This document shows positions 1 through 8,725 of a DNA stretch of 24,101 nucleotides, one piece after another (position 1 is the first letter of the stretch; the number at the start of each line of letters is the position of its first letter). Source of the DNA: JAHBVY01 sp964415255 (GTDB lineage: Bacteria; Myxococcota_A; Polyangia; Polyangiales; Polyangiaceae); contig CAYQAC010000078.1 of the NCBI GenBank assembly GCA_964415255.1, positions 1 through 24,101 of the forward strand. The letters run 5' to 3'. The translations under genes and the position numbers were made by a program. The notes below the pieces were generated by a model. The model made no database searches, was not told the origin of the DNA, and saw only the letters and a list, made by a program, of their open reading frames with translations.

Positions 1-58
1 GTTTGTCGTCCTCAAATCAGCAACTAGAGCAGCGCGAAGGGAAGCAGCAGCACGCAGA

Positions 59-109
59 GAGCCCGGAAATGCGCGCCCTCGCCCTGCTTGGGAGCGCATT
101 TCCGGGCTC
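59..109. terminator. Perfect 16-bp inverted repeat, possible bidirectional terminator
   Basis: Bases 59-74 and 94-109 are exact reverse complements (core GCCCGGAAATGCGC), separated by a 19-base loop. Neither side has a clear run of T, so a classic intrinsic terminator is not proven. The position just upstream of a new lipoprotein gene fits the end of a transcript entering from outside the window. The rest of 1-307 holds no convincing gene: an open frame from GTG 110 lacks coding character and crosses a C-rich tract at 218-243. A short dyad, GTCAG-N5-CTGAC, lies at 254-268. Confidence 0.45.
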
Positions 110-217
110 GTGTGGCGGCAAACTGATCGCTGCTCTAGCGTGGGTGTGAACATGGCCAGCCTTGACTTCCCAAGGCGACTCCAGGAGGACCCTCAGGTGA
201 GCAACGCCCGCCTCCTG

Positions 218-243
218 CCCTGCCCAACCCCCAACCCCTCCCC
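218..243 (-). other. G-quadruplex-capable C-rich tract with CCCAACCCCC motif
   Basis: Five C-runs (218-220, 223-225, 228-232, 235-238, 240-243) are separated by 1-2 bases, so the minus strand satisfies a canonical four-tract G-quadruplex pattern. It contains one of six copies of CCCAACCCCC in this window (223-232). It lies 65 bases upstream of the chosen start of the sulfatase-like gene. Quadruplex formation is inferred from the pattern only. Confidence 0.5.
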
Positions 244-307
244 TCGCGAATCCGTCAGAATCACTGACAATTTAGCGCGTCGGGGCCAGCGCACCCACCG
301 CGGCGCC

Positions 308-1678
308 ATGTTAGGCGGGTTCGGCGCGTGGTCAGTGCTCCTCATCAGCGCCGCCTGCCTCAGCCTGGGCTGCGATCAACAGGCGCCGGCCCCAAGTCAG
401 CCTCCCGAACCGACCGCGGCGCCGAGCGCCGAGGCCTCAGCCAGCGCGGCACCGAGCGCCGAGCCAGAGCCCGCCAAGCCCACCCCCAAGCGCCCCTACA
501 ACGTCATCCTGATCTACGTCGACAGCCTGCGCTGGGACATGCCGTGGAACGGCTACGAGCGTGACATCGCGCCGAACCTCACCCGCTTCGCCAAGGACGC
601 CGTCTGGTACTCGAACGCCTACTCGCTCTCGAGCTACACCGCCAAATCAATCCCGCCGAGCCTCATCGGCGGTTACCCGAGCGAGCTGCCACGCGACGGC
701 TACTTCTTCACCAAGTGGGCGCCGGAGAACCTGTTCGTCGCTGAGCGCGTGCAGCAGGCAGGGCACCGTACCTTAGCCGGGCACGTCCACGGCTACTTCA
801 ACCCGAACCTGAAGATGGGCCCAGCGGAGGGCGTCGACGATTACCGCATGATCGAGGGGCACATCGATCTTCAGGCGGTGAAGTCCGTCACGGATGAGCG
901 CCTCGCCAAGCTGGTGAAGGAGCAGCTCTCCGACCCGAAGAACGTCGCGCTCGAGGAGGGTAAGCGCTTCTTCGCGGTGTACCACTTCCTCGATCCGCAC
1001 CACACCTACGAGCGCCACGCGGAGCACTCCACCTTCGGGAACAAGGCGCGCGACCTCTACGATGGAGAGGTCCACTGGACTGACAAATGGGTGGGGCAAG
1101 CGCTCGAGCACATCGACGCGCAGCCGTGGGCGAAGGACACCGTCGTGATCATCACGGCGGATCACGGCGAGGGCTTCGGGGAGCACAACCAGTTTCGTCA
1201 TGCCTACGAACTATGGGAGTCGCTCATCCGCGTGCCCTGGATGTTCCGTGTCCCGGGGCTGCCTGGGCGCAAGCTGACGGCGGCGCGCGGCCACATCGAT
1301 CTGGCGCCCACCATCCTCGACCTGATGGACGTCAAGGCGGACCCACCGCTGCGTGGCGTGAGCCTCACCCCCGAGCTATTCGGTGAAGAGGCGCCGCCCC
1401 GCCCGGTGCTCGCCGACCTGCCACGGGACGACCTACAAGATCGACGACGCGCCCTGATCGCGGACGGCTACAAGCTCATCAGCTTCGGTGACGATCGCAG
1501 CTTCAAGCTGTTTCACCTCGCGGAAGATCCGGAGGAGAAGAACGAGCTCAGCAAGGAGCAGCCGGAGCAGCTCGAAAAAATGAAGGCGCTGCTCGCGGCG
1601 GAGAGCGAGAAGATCCCACAGACGCCCGTCACTGGCGGCGTGACGCTCAAGGGCGCCCCCGGCGGTCGCCGCTACTGA
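308..1678 (+). CDS. Sulfatase-like (alkaline phosphatase superfamily) lipoprotein with Thr-type active site
   Basis: The start at ATG 308 (456 aa) gives a lipoprotein signal with lipobox LSLGC (Cys22), followed by an Ala/Pro/Ser/Glu stalk of about 40 residues. An upstream GTG at 110 would bury this signal. I see no clear Shine-Dalgarno sequence. The catalytic domain shows NVILIYVDSLRWD with metal-ligand candidate Asp72, a FLDPHH segment, and ADHGEGFGEH (Asp285, His286, His293), all typical of the sulfatase/phosphotransferase fold. The active-site segment reads SSYTAKSIPPSLIGG with Thr111. No Cys remains in the mature domain and there is no C/S-x-P-x-R motif, so it cannot be a formylglycine sulfatase. 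The Thr pattern resembles phosphoethanolamine and phosphoglycerol transferases. It probably acts outside the cytoplasm on a phosphate- or sulfate-containing surface polymer; the substrate is unknown. Confidence 0.85.
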   Translation: MLGGFGAWSVLLISAACLSLGCDQQAPAPSQPPEPTAAPSAEASASAAPSAEPEPAKPTPKRPYNVILIYVDSLRWDMPWNGYERDIAPNLTRFAKDAVWYSNAYSLSSYTAKSIPPSLIGGYPSELPRDGYFFTKWAPENLFVAERVQQAGHRTLAGHVHGYFNPNLKMGPAEGVDDYRMIEGHIDLQAVKSVTDERLAKLVKEQLSDPKNVALEEGKRFFAVYHFLDPHHTYERHAEHSTFGNKARDLYDGEVHWTDKWVGQALEHIDAQPWAKDTVVIITADHGEGFGEHNQFRHAYELWESLIRVPWMFRVPGLPGRKLTAARGHIDLAPTILDLMDVKADPPLRGVSLTPELFGEEAPPRPVLADLPRDDLQDRRRALIADGYKLISFGDDRSFKLFHLAEDPEEKNELSKEQPEQLEKMKALLAAESEKIPQTPVTGGVTLKGAPGGRRY

Positions 1679-1724
1679 ACATCACCTCATCGGGAGGCGA
1701 ACGCGTGGCTCAGCAGCGCTTCGT

Positions 1725-1763
1725 AGCGCGGGTTTTGGGGGTTCGCCCCCGCTAGGGCGCGCT
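1725..1763 (+). terminator. Two-part GC-rich hairpin downstream of the sulfatase-like gene
   Basis: An inner hairpin of GGGGG (1737-1741), loop TTCG and CCCCC (1746-1750) is nested in an outer stem of AGCGCG (1725-1730) with CGCGCT (1758-1763). It starts 47 bases after the stop codon. No T-run follows, so factor-independent termination is uncertain. The rest of 1679-2007 shows no gene. It contains GGGTTTTGGGG at 1730-1740 and its reverse complement at 1943-1953, and a Shine-Dalgarno just before 2008. Confidence 0.4.
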
Positions 1764-2007
1764 GAGCACCCCGCGAGCCCCCCGTGACCGCAGCGTGACG
1801 ATCCACCGCGCCCGACGCCCGGCGCTTGAACGGGGCGGATCGATCCGCCAAGCTCTGCGGCGCAGGACCCAGCTCCTGTTTGGCGGAGGCCCACTTCGGC
1901 AGGAGCAGCGCTCGGAGCGACGCTCAAAGCCGACTCGCCAAACCCCAAAACCCACTCGCGACGCACGCACGCAGGCTTTGCCGTCGCCCCCTTGCTCAAG
2001 GAACCTC

Positions 2008-5000
2008 ATGCGCCCTTTGCTTACGCGCCTCACCCTCACCCTTGGCACGATCGGCCTGTGTTCGCTCTCCGCGTTAGGCTGTGCCTCTGACGATTCGGAT
2101 GTTGGCGGCTCAGGTGGCAACGCCGGCACCGCGGGGGCTGCCGGCGCGGCTGGCACCGCGGGCACGGGCGGCACCGGTGGCATCGGCCCGGGGGACACCC
2201 TGAAGATCACGACCTGCCCGAACCCCCCGACGCCCGTCGGTGGCCCCGGGGCAGACGTGTGCAGCGTCGCTGCCGGCGCGGGCAGCTCCACCTTGCTCTC
2301 GGGGGACGTGCTGGTCCCGGGCGAGATCTTCGAAGGCGGCAGCGTGGTGTTCGACGCCGCCGGCACCATCACCTGCGTGGGTTGCGATTGCGAGGCGCCG
2401 GACGCCACGCAGATCGTGTGCCCGGAGGCGGTCGTCTCCCCTGGGCTCATCAACGCGCACGATCACGTGGGCTGGATGAACGGCGCGCCTTGGGTCGCGG
2501 CCGACGCTGGTGTGGACCCAGCGCTGCGCTGGGAGCATCGCCACGACTGGCGGCGCGGGCGGCGCGGGCACCCCTCCATCAATGAGGCGGGCGGCGGCGC
2601 CAGCATGGACGAGAAGGCCTATGGCGAGCTGCGCTTCGCGCTGGCCGGCAGCACCGCGGTGTTCGGCTCCGGCGACATCAGCGGCATCTTGCGCGATCTA
2701 GATCGCACCGGCAGCGGGCAGAGCGGGCTTGGTCAGGCGGGCGCCGTTTACAACACCTTCCCCTTGGGGGACGGCAGCAACGGGGCGCAGCTCGCCAGCG
2801 GCTGCAGCTACCCAGACATCGCGAACCCACCGGGCAACGGCGTGCGCGCCTTCGTGCCGCACGTCTCGGAGGGCATCGATCAAGAGGCGCGCAATGAGTT
2901 CCTGTGCCTCACGGGGCAAGGCAGCGGCTCCAAGCAGACGCTGAACGATCGCGGCGCCATCATCCACGGCGTGGGGCTGACGCCGGTGGACGTGGCGCAC
3001 ATGGCCTCCACCGGCATCGACCTCATCTGGTCGCCGCGCTCGAACATCTCGCTCTACGGCGACACCGCCGCCGTCACCCTGATGGCGCGCTCCGGGGTGA
3101 ACATCGGCCTGGGGACGGATTGGCTGCCGTCAGGCTCCATGAACATGCTGCGTGAGCTCAGGTGCGCTGACGATTTGAACCGCAACAACTTCGGCGGCTA
3201 CTTCTCCGATCAGCAGCTGTGGCTGATGGCCACGCTCGGCTCCGCGCGCGCGCTGGCGCAGGACAACGCGATCGGCGTCTTGGTGCCAGGGCACCAGGCG
3301 GACATCGCGGTGTTCGCCAACGCCGGGCGGCGGCACCACCGCGCGGTGCTCGACGCCACCGTGGCGGAGGTGGCGCTGGTGCTCCGCGGTGGTCTGCCCG
3401 TCACCGGCAACAGCGCCGTGGTGGACGCGCTCGCCTCGGGCTGCGACGAGCTGGGCTCGCTGTGCGGCACCCCGAAGCGCGCCTGCCTGAGCCGCGACAC
3501 CGGCAAGTCCTGGGCGGCGCTCCAGGCCGCCGTCGGCACCCCCTCCTACACCCTGGAGGACTGCGGCACTCCCGTGAATGAGCCCACCTGCCTGCCGCAC
3601 CGCTCGCTCCCCGAGGACGTGGTGAACGGCTCCTCGCTCTACACCGGCGCCTCCGCGGCGAACGACCGCGACGGAGACGGTATCCCTGACGATCAAGACA
3701 ACTGCCCTGACATCTTCAACCCGGTCCGCCCGCTCGACGGCGGTGAGCAAGCCGACTTCGACGGCGACTCGGTGGGCGACGTGTGTGATCCCTGCCCGCT
3801 CGAGGCGAACGTCACCACCTGCGCCAGCTTCAACCCCTCAGACTCTGACAACGACGGCGTCCCGAACGAGCAGGACAACTGCCCTGACGTCGCCAACGCC
3901 GACCAAGCTGACCGGGACAATGACGGCAAGGGCGACGCCTGCGACACCTGCCCTGACGACGCGAACCCAGGCGCGCTCGGCTGCCCCTACGACATCGCCA
4001 CCATCAAGACCACGAGCGCCCTGGAGGGCGAGCGAGTGGCCGTCTACGGCTCGGTCGTGACGGCGGTGGGTCAAGACGGCTTCTTCATCCAGAAGAACAC
4101 CACCGCACAAGAGGACCACGCGGCGGTGTTCGTCTATGTCGGCTCCGGCGCCAAGCCCGCCATCTCCGACGTGGTGGACGTCACCGGCGCCACCCGCTCG
4201 ACCTTCTACGAGCAAGTCCAGCTGAACAGCGTGACCTGGGTCGACACCGGCGCGAACGCCACCTTGAGCCCCCGCGAGCTCACCAGCGCCCAAGTCACCG
4301 CGATGATGAGCGCCGGCTCGGCGACGCCGCTCGAAGGTCAGCTCGTCACCGTGCAGGACGTGGCCGTGAGCGACGACGATCCGCCCGGCGGCACCGGGGA
4401 CACGGACAACCTCAACGAGTTCGAGCTCGAGGGCGGCCTGCGCGTGGACGACGCCATGTGGCCTGACGGCACGCCGTTCATCGATCCATTCCCCAGCGTG
4501 GGGGAGCGCTTCCCGGCGCTGAGCGGCCCCGTCGCCTTCCGCAACGGTTACCTCAAGCTCTTGCCCCGCAGCTCGTCAGACATCCTGTTCGGTGACGCGG
4601 ACGTCCAAGACTTTGGCGCCGCCAAGGTCTACCAGCGGGTCGGCGCCGCCGGCGACACGCTCCCTGCCGCGCTGGTGCTGAACCTCACCCGCGCCAGCGT
4701 CAGCGGCATCAGCGTGGAGGTGGTGAGCGACGACCCGACGCTGGCCACCGTGCCCGGCAGCCCGTTCACCATCGCCGCCGGCGAGAGCTCGATCACCATC
4801 CCGGTGACCGGCGTCGCGCCCGGTGTCACCACCCTCACAGCGCGCCGCGTGGGCGAGACCACGGAGGTGACGGTGGAGCTGCAGGTGCTGGCGGCTGACG
4901 CGGTGCCCGCGGTGCTCAGCGTCACGCCGAACCCAGCGCAGGTGCTCATCAACGAGGTGCGCACCTTCACCGTCACCCTTGAGCACCCCGCGCCTGCCGC

Positions 5001-5667
5001 GGGCCTGGCGCTGCCCATCGACGTGACCGGCGGCATCGGCACCGCGCCCGCCACCTTGAACGTACTCGACGGAGAGCAGGTGGTGACGTTCGACTTCACC
5101 GCGGCGAGCACCGCCGGCGCGGGCACGCTGAGCGTCGACGGCGTCACGACGGACATCAACGTGCTCGCCGCGCCGCTCGAGGTCGACCTGAGCGGCTGGC
5201 AGCTGCAAGACATCGGCACCGGCGGCCGCACCTACACGCTCCCGGCGAACACCCTAATCGAGGCGGGCGGCTACCTGATCATCGCGCGCAACGCGACGCG
5301 GGCTGAGTTCGAGGAGAAGTACCAGATCACCCTCGGCCCGCGGGTGGCGTTCATCGGCAACGGCGACATCGTGATCAACGGCTCGGAGAGCTACACGCTG
5401 ACCAACCTCGCCAGCAGCATGGTGGACGGCCCCACGCTGCCGCAGCCCGCCTCGGGCAACCGCAACTACCAGCGCCTGCAGCCGGTGGCGGACCCCAGCT
5501 TGGCGGGCTCATGGCTCTCGCAGACGGCCACCGTCACCAACGCCACCCCCGGCAGCGGCCAGGGCCCTGGCGACGGCGCGGGGATCTACATCAGCGAGGT
5601 GGCGGACTTGGGCGGCACCGGTAACTTCAACTTCGAGTTCGTGGAGATCCACTACGACGGCGGCTGA
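2008..5667 (+). CDS. Giant lipoprotein: amidohydrolase fused to TSP3 repeats, OB-like, Ig-like and lamin-tail modules
   Basis: ATG 2008 is chosen because AAGGA precedes it closely and the protein (1219 aa) then begins with a lipoprotein signal (LSALGC, Cys25) and a Gly/Ala/Thr stalk. Residues about 85-480 are an amidohydrolase of the deaminase/chlorohydrolase type: PGLINAHDH with His151 and His153, HVSE with His285 and Glu288, His320 in IIHG, and Asp371 in GTDW, so the metal site looks complete. Around residues 550-655 come two blocks of thrombospondin type 3 repeats (DxDxDG...DNCP), expected to bind calcium. An OB-fold-like module follows (starting DIATIKTT), as seen in secreted nucleases, then Ig-like segments, then a lamin-tail domain (DLSGWQL ... 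GGYLIIARN). The protein ends with ISEVADLGGTG...FEFVEIHY, which looks like the first strands of a lamin-tail domain. Predicted location is the cell surface. The substrate is unknown; hydrolysis of a cyclic amide or amine is inferred from the family. Confidence 0.88.
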   Translation: MRPLLTRLTLTLGTIGLCSLSALGCASDDSDVGGSGGNAGTAGAAGAAGTAGTGGTGGIGPGDTLKITTCPNPPTPVGGPGADVCSVAAGAGSSTLLSGDVLVPGEIFEGGSVVFDAAGTITCVGCDCEAPDATQIVCPEAVVSPGLINAHDHVGWMNGAPWVAADAGVDPALRWEHRHDWRRGRRGHPSINEAGGGASMDEKAYGELRFALAGSTAVFGSGDISGILRDLDRTGSGQSGLGQAGAVYNTFPLGDGSNGAQLASGCSYPDIANPPGNGVRAFVPHVSEGIDQEARNEFLCLTGQGSGSKQTLNDRGAIIHGVGLTPVDVAHMASTGIDLIWSPRSNISLYGDTAAVTLMARSGVNIGLGTDWLPSGSMNMLRELRCADDLNRNNFGGYFSDQQLWLMATLGSARALAQDNAIGVLVPGHQADIAVFANAGRRHHRAVLDATVAEVALVLRGGLPVTGNSAVVDALASGCDELGSLCGTPKRACLSRDTGKSWAALQAAVGTPSYTLEDCGTPVNEPTCLPHRSLPEDVVNGSSLYTGASAANDRDGDGIPDDQDNCPDIFNPVRPLDGGEQADFDGDSVGDVCDPCPLEANVTTCASFNPSDSDNDGVPNEQDNCPDVANADQADRDNDGKGDACDTCPDDANPGALGCPYDIATIKTTSALEGERVAVYGSVVTAVGQDGFFIQKNTTAQEDHAAVFVYVGSGAKPAISDVVDVTGATRSTFYEQVQLNSVTWVDTGANATLSPRELTSAQVTAMMSAGSATPLEGQLVTVQDVAVSDDDPPGGTGDTDNLNEFELEGGLRVDDAMWPDGTPFIDPFPSVGERFPALSGPVAFRNGYLKLLPRSSSDILFGDADVQDFGAAKVYQRVGAAGDTLPAALVLNLTRASVSGISVEVVSDDPTLATVPGSPFTIAAGESSITIPVTGVAPGVTTLTARRVGETTEVTVELQVLAADAVPAVLSVTPNPAQVLINEVRTFTVTLEHPAPAAGLALPIDVTGGIGTAPATLNVLDGEQVVTFDFTAASTAGAGTLSVDGVTTDINVLAAPLEVDLSGWQLQDIGTGGRTYTLPANTLIEAGGYLIIARNATRAEFEEKYQITLGPRVAFIGNGDIVINGSESYTLTNLASSMVDGPTLPQPASGNRNYQRLQPVADPSLAGSWLSQTATVTNATPGSGQGPGDGAGIYISEVADLGGTGNFNFEFVEIHYDGG

Positions 5668-5671
5668 GCGG

Positions 5672-5727
5672 GCCGCTGGGGCGTGGAGTGAGGCGCCTGA
5701 TCACAATAGGCGGGCGCCCCACGCGGC
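5672..5727. terminator. Imperfect GC stem between convergent genes
   Basis: GCCGCTGGGGCG (5672-5683) can pair with CGCCCCACGCGGC (5715-5727), with one bulge. It lies between the convergent ends of the amidohydrolase lipoprotein (stop 5667) and lon (stop 5807), where a bidirectional terminator would be expected. There is no clear T-run. The 139-base spacer also holds short CTCAGC repeats near 5794-5812. Confidence 0.3.
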
Positions 5728-5806
5728 TTAGGCGCTGGGCGTCCGTTTCTAGTATAGTTCGTCTAACTGACTTAGTGCGCCTCGCGCCCCAGTCTCAGCC
5801 TCAGCC

Positions 5807-8227
5807 TCAGCAGGCGACCACGTGCTCCTCCATCCCGGCTGGCACTGGGAGGAGGCCCTCTGGGCTTGCCTCATGGTCCCCGAGCCGCTCCGTGCGCGCT
5901 GCTCCAGGCTCGAGCGCGTGGTGGAGCACCCCAGCCATGTCCTCCACCAAGTGGATCTCAAGCTGGTCGAGGGTGGCCTGGGGCACCTCCGCCAGATCGC
6001 GCTCGTTCTGCTTGGGCAAGATCACGCGGCGGATCCCGGCGCGGTGCGCGGCCAGCACCTTGGCCTTGATGCCGCCCACCGGCAGCACCCGACCGCGCAG
6101 CGAGCACTCACCGGTCATCGCCGTGTCGGGGCGCACCTTGCGGCCGGAGAGCAGCGAGGTGAGCGCGGTGAAGATGGTGACGCCGGCGGACGGGCCGTCC
6201 TTCGGCACCGCGCCCGCGGGCACGTGGAGGTGGATGTCCTGCTCCTCGAGCTGAGCGCTCTCTATTTTGAGCTCGCTCGCGTGGCTGCGCACGTAGGAGA
6301 GCGCGGCGCGCGCTGACTCCTTCATCACGTCACCGAGCTGCCCGGTGATCTCCAGCCGGCCTTTGCCAGGCATGCTGGAGGTCTCAATGAACAGGATGTC
6401 CCCGCCGAACGGCGTCCAGGCGAGGCCGATCGCCACCCCCGGAGAGGCTATCCGCTCGGCGACGTCGCGCTGGAAGCGCTGCTTGCCGAGGTGCTCAGCG
6501 AGTTGCTCCGAGTCGATCTTAAAGGTCAGCTCACCATCCTTCTTGCGCGCGAGGGCGAGCGCCATGGAGCGCCCGAGGCGGGTCAGCTCACGGTCGAGCT
6601 GCCGCACGCCGGCCTCTCGTGTGTAACCCTCGACGATCCCCCGCAGCGCGGCGTCAGTCAGCTCAACAGACTGACTGGGGACCCCCGCCTCGGAGAGTCG
6701 CTTGGGCAGCAGGTGACGCCGCGCGATGTGCTGCTTCTCATCGGAGGTGTAGCCGCTCAGCTCCACCACCTCCAGGCGATCGCGCAGCGGCGCCGACAGC
6801 GTCTCCAAGGTGTTGGCGGTGCAGACGAACATCACCTCCGAGAGGTCGAACGGCGTCTCCAAGTAGTGGTCGGTGAAGGTCTTGTTCTGCTCAGGATCGA
6901 GCACCTCGAGCAGCGCCGCCTCGGGGGAGCCGCCCCAGCCCTGACCGAGCTTGTCCACCTCGTCGAGCAACACCACGGGGTTCTTCACCCCCGCCTGCTT
7001 CATCCCAAACACGACGCGACCCGGGAGCGCCCCCACGTAGGTGCGCCGGTGGCCGCGGATCTCCGCCTCGTCGCGCACGCCACCCAGCGCGATGCGCACG
7101 AACGGGCGCCCTGTGGCCTCCGCGATGCTGCGCCCGAGGCTCGTCTTACCGACCCCAGGTGGCCCCACCAGACACAGGATGGTCCCGCGCGGGTTACCCG
7201 ACAGCTGGTGCACCGCCATGTGCTCAAGGATGCGACGCTTCACGTCGTCCATGCCGTAGTGATCCTCCTCAAGCCGCGCTCCGATCGCGTCGACGTCCAC
7301 CTGAGTCTCGGCGCGCGCGGACCAAGGCAGGCTCGCGAACCAGTCCAGGTAGTTACGGATCACGTTGGCCTCGGGACCCTGACCACCGCTCTGTTCGAGC
7401 CGCGTCAGCTCCCGATCAGCGATCTTGCGCGCCTCCTCAGGGAGCCCTGCCGCGTCCAATCGCTCGCGCAAGCGCGGCACCTCATCGGCGCCCTCCTCGC
7501 CGTCGCCGAGCTCGCGACGGATGGCCCTGAGCTGCTCCCGAAGCACGAGCTCCTTCTGGCTCTTGCTGAGTGAGCGCCGAACGTCCTGCTCAATCTTGCT
7601 CCGGAGCTCAGCGCGAGTCTTCGCCTTGGTGACGAGCTCGATCACGAGCGAGAGGCGCCGCGCGACGTCCGCCTCGCTGAGCACCAGGATGGCGCCCTCC
7701 GTGTCCAAGCTGAGGCTGGCCGCGATGTGATCTGCAAACGCAGAGGGGTCGCCCTCCGGGCTCGGCAGCTCGCCCAGCGCCCCGCCTTGACCGCTCAGCT
7801 CCTTCAGGTGCGAGTGGAGCTCCTCCGCGAGGATCTGCGCGTCGTCGCTCGCGTTGCCGATCTCCACCAGCCGCGCGCCGCCCGCGCGCCAAGACCTCCC
7901 GCTCAGATCCAGCGCGTCGAGCGAGAGCCTGTCTAGACCCTCCAGCGTCACCTGGTACACGCCCTCGCTCCGCCGCTTGACCTGGAGCACCCGCGCGAAG
8001 CTCCCTACGGGGTAAAGCTCCTCAAGGCTCGGCTCCTCTTGACGAGGATCGCGCTGCGTCGCGACGGCGATCACGTCGCCTTCATGGACCGCGCTGAGCA
8101 GCGCCAAGGAGCGACTGCGCCCGACGCTCAGCGTGAGCCGGGCACCTGGCAGCACCACGCCCGAGCGGAGCGGGAGCAGCGGGAAGGGAGAGCTTGGCGC
8201 AGGCGCGCCGCCACGAAGTTCAGTCAT
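5807..8227 (-). CDS. lon: ATP-dependent Lon protease (LonA type)
   Basis: This cytoplasmic AAA+ serine protease degrades misfolded and regulatory proteins. The 806-aa product has the usual LonA length and order: an N-terminal substrate-binding domain (LPLRSGVVLPG onward, about 10-210), a helical linker, the AAA+ module with Walker A GPPGVGKT (355-362) and Walker B VVLLDEVDK, and the C-terminal protease domain with PKDGPSAG (Ser680) and GGIKAK (Lys723) as the Ser-Lys dyad. The ATG at 8227 is supported by GGAGGAAAGG a few bases upstream. The gene stands alone, convergent with the previous gene and divergent from the APS reductase gene. Myxobacteria often carry two Lon proteins, one housekeeping and one developmental; the sequence alone does not say which this is. 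No CIRCE element is visible upstream. Confidence 0.97.
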   Translation of the reverse strand: MTELRGGAPAPSSPFPLLPLRSGVVLPGARLTLSVGRSRSLALLSAVHEGDVIAVATQRDPRQEEPSLEELYPVGSFARVLQVKRRSEGVYQVTLEGLDRLSLDALDLSGRSWRAGGARLVEIGNASDDAQILAEELHSHLKELSGQGGALGELPSPEGDPSAFADHIAASLSLDTEGAILVLSEADVARRLSLVIELVTKAKTRAELRSKIEQDVRRSLSKSQKELVLREQLRAIRRELGDGEEGADEVPRLRERLDAAGLPEEARKIADRELTRLEQSGGQGPEANVIRNYLDWFASLPWSARAETQVDVDAIGARLEEDHYGMDDVKRRILEHMAVHQLSGNPRGTILCLVGPPGVGKTSLGRSIAEATGRPFVRIALGGVRDEAEIRGHRRTYVGALPGRVVFGMKQAGVKNPVVLLDEVDKLGQGWGGSPEAALLEVLDPEQNKTFTDHYLETPFDLSEVMFVCTANTLETLSAPLRDRLEVVELSGYTSDEKQHIARRHLLPKRLSEAGVPSQSVELTDAALRGIVEGYTREAGVRQLDRELTRLGRSMALALARKKDGELTFKIDSEQLAEHLGKQRFQRDVAERIASPGVAIGLAWTPFGGDILFIETSSMPGKGRLEITGQLGDVMKESARAALSYVRSHASELKIESAQLEEQDIHLHVPAGAVPKDGPSAGVTIFTALTSLLSGRKVRPDTAMTGECSLRGRVLPVGGIKAKVLAAHRAGIRRVILPKQNERDLAEVPQATLDQLEIHLVEDMAGVLHHALEPGAARTERLGDHEASPEGLLPVPAGMEEHVVAC

Positions 8228-8296
8228 CTCGCGTACCTTTCCTCCACCGCATCGCCAACGCTCAGCGAAGCGGCCGGTGGAGTCTTGAAGCGACGC

Positions 8297-8324
8297 AAAC
8301 TAAATTCGACGAGAGCGCTGTCAA
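8297..8324 (-). promoter_or_regulatory. Candidate sigma70-type promoter of lon
   Basis: Read on the minus strand, TTGACA (8324-8319) matches the -35 consensus exactly and is followed after 16 bases by TAGTTT (8302-8297) as a weak -10. Transcription would start about 65 bases upstream of the lon start codon. The local sequence is noticeably more AT-rich than its surroundings. I found no convincing heat-shock (sigma32) element. Confidence 0.45.
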
Positions 8325-8445
8325 CACACCAGCCTCGATTCGGCTTGAGCTCTTCAAGCTCGAACGGAGCATCGGGGGTTAGGACTTGCGCTTCTTGCCC
8401 TGGAGCTCCATAGGGCCCAATTATTCCTCGCGGCAACACCCGGTT

Positions 8446-8466
8446 CGTCAGTTGTTATGACTGACG
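8446..8466. repeat. Perfect 7-bp dyad CGTCAGT-N7-ACTGACG
   Basis: CGTCAGT (8446-8452) and ACTGACG (8460-8466) form a perfect dyad in the lon upstream region. It could be a protein-binding operator or a small RNA hairpin. Related GTCAG/CTGAC dyads occur at 254-268 and 15389-15405. Confidence 0.35.
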
Positions 8467-8572
8467 TAATGTGCGGCGGCAGCCGCGAGGGCCTAGCTCA
8501 GCCGCCCTGGGCGTCAGCTGCGAGGCGTCCGCGCTACCGATGGCCTCACCGATCCCGCGCGCTCCTCGGCTC

Positions 8573-8598
8573 AGCGCCGCTCCCCTTCCGGCGGCGCT
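8573..8598. repeat. 8-bp GC-rich hairpin
   Basis: AGCGCCGC (8573-8580) pairs perfectly with GCGGCGCT (8591-8598) across a 10-base loop. No T-run follows on either strand. It lies inside the long gene-free stretch, and its function is unknown. Confidence 0.3.
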
Positions 8599-8725
8599 AG
8601 AGCTCGGGCTTGAGCACAAGCGGCGCGCCATGGGTCACGCTCGTCGCTCCCGGACATGCAGCAGCTGGGTGGCAGAACGCTCACACTGAGCCGCCGCTCC
8701 AGGCTCTGACCACCAAGGGACGCCC

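Noticed and set aside
110..307. N-terminal extension of the sulfatase-like protein from GTG 110
   Set aside because: It would bury the lipoprotein signal inside the protein, overlaps the hairpin and C-rich tract, and has no coding character.
1752..2453. 233-aa minus-strand frame over the start of the amidohydrolase gene
   Set aside because: It is antisense to the signal peptide and stalk of a well-supported gene, and its product is low-complexity Pro/Ala/Val without motifs.
6491..7573. 360-aa open frame on the plus strand opposite lon
   Set aside because: It lies wholly within the Lon coding sequence, which has full-length family motifs. Long antisense frames are expected in very GC-rich coding DNA, and its product has no recognisable motif.
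8224..8439. 71-aa minus-strand frame just upstream of lon
   Set aside because: It covers the candidate lon promoter, lacks a good ribosome-binding site and has no recognisable motif; I treat it as leader sequence.
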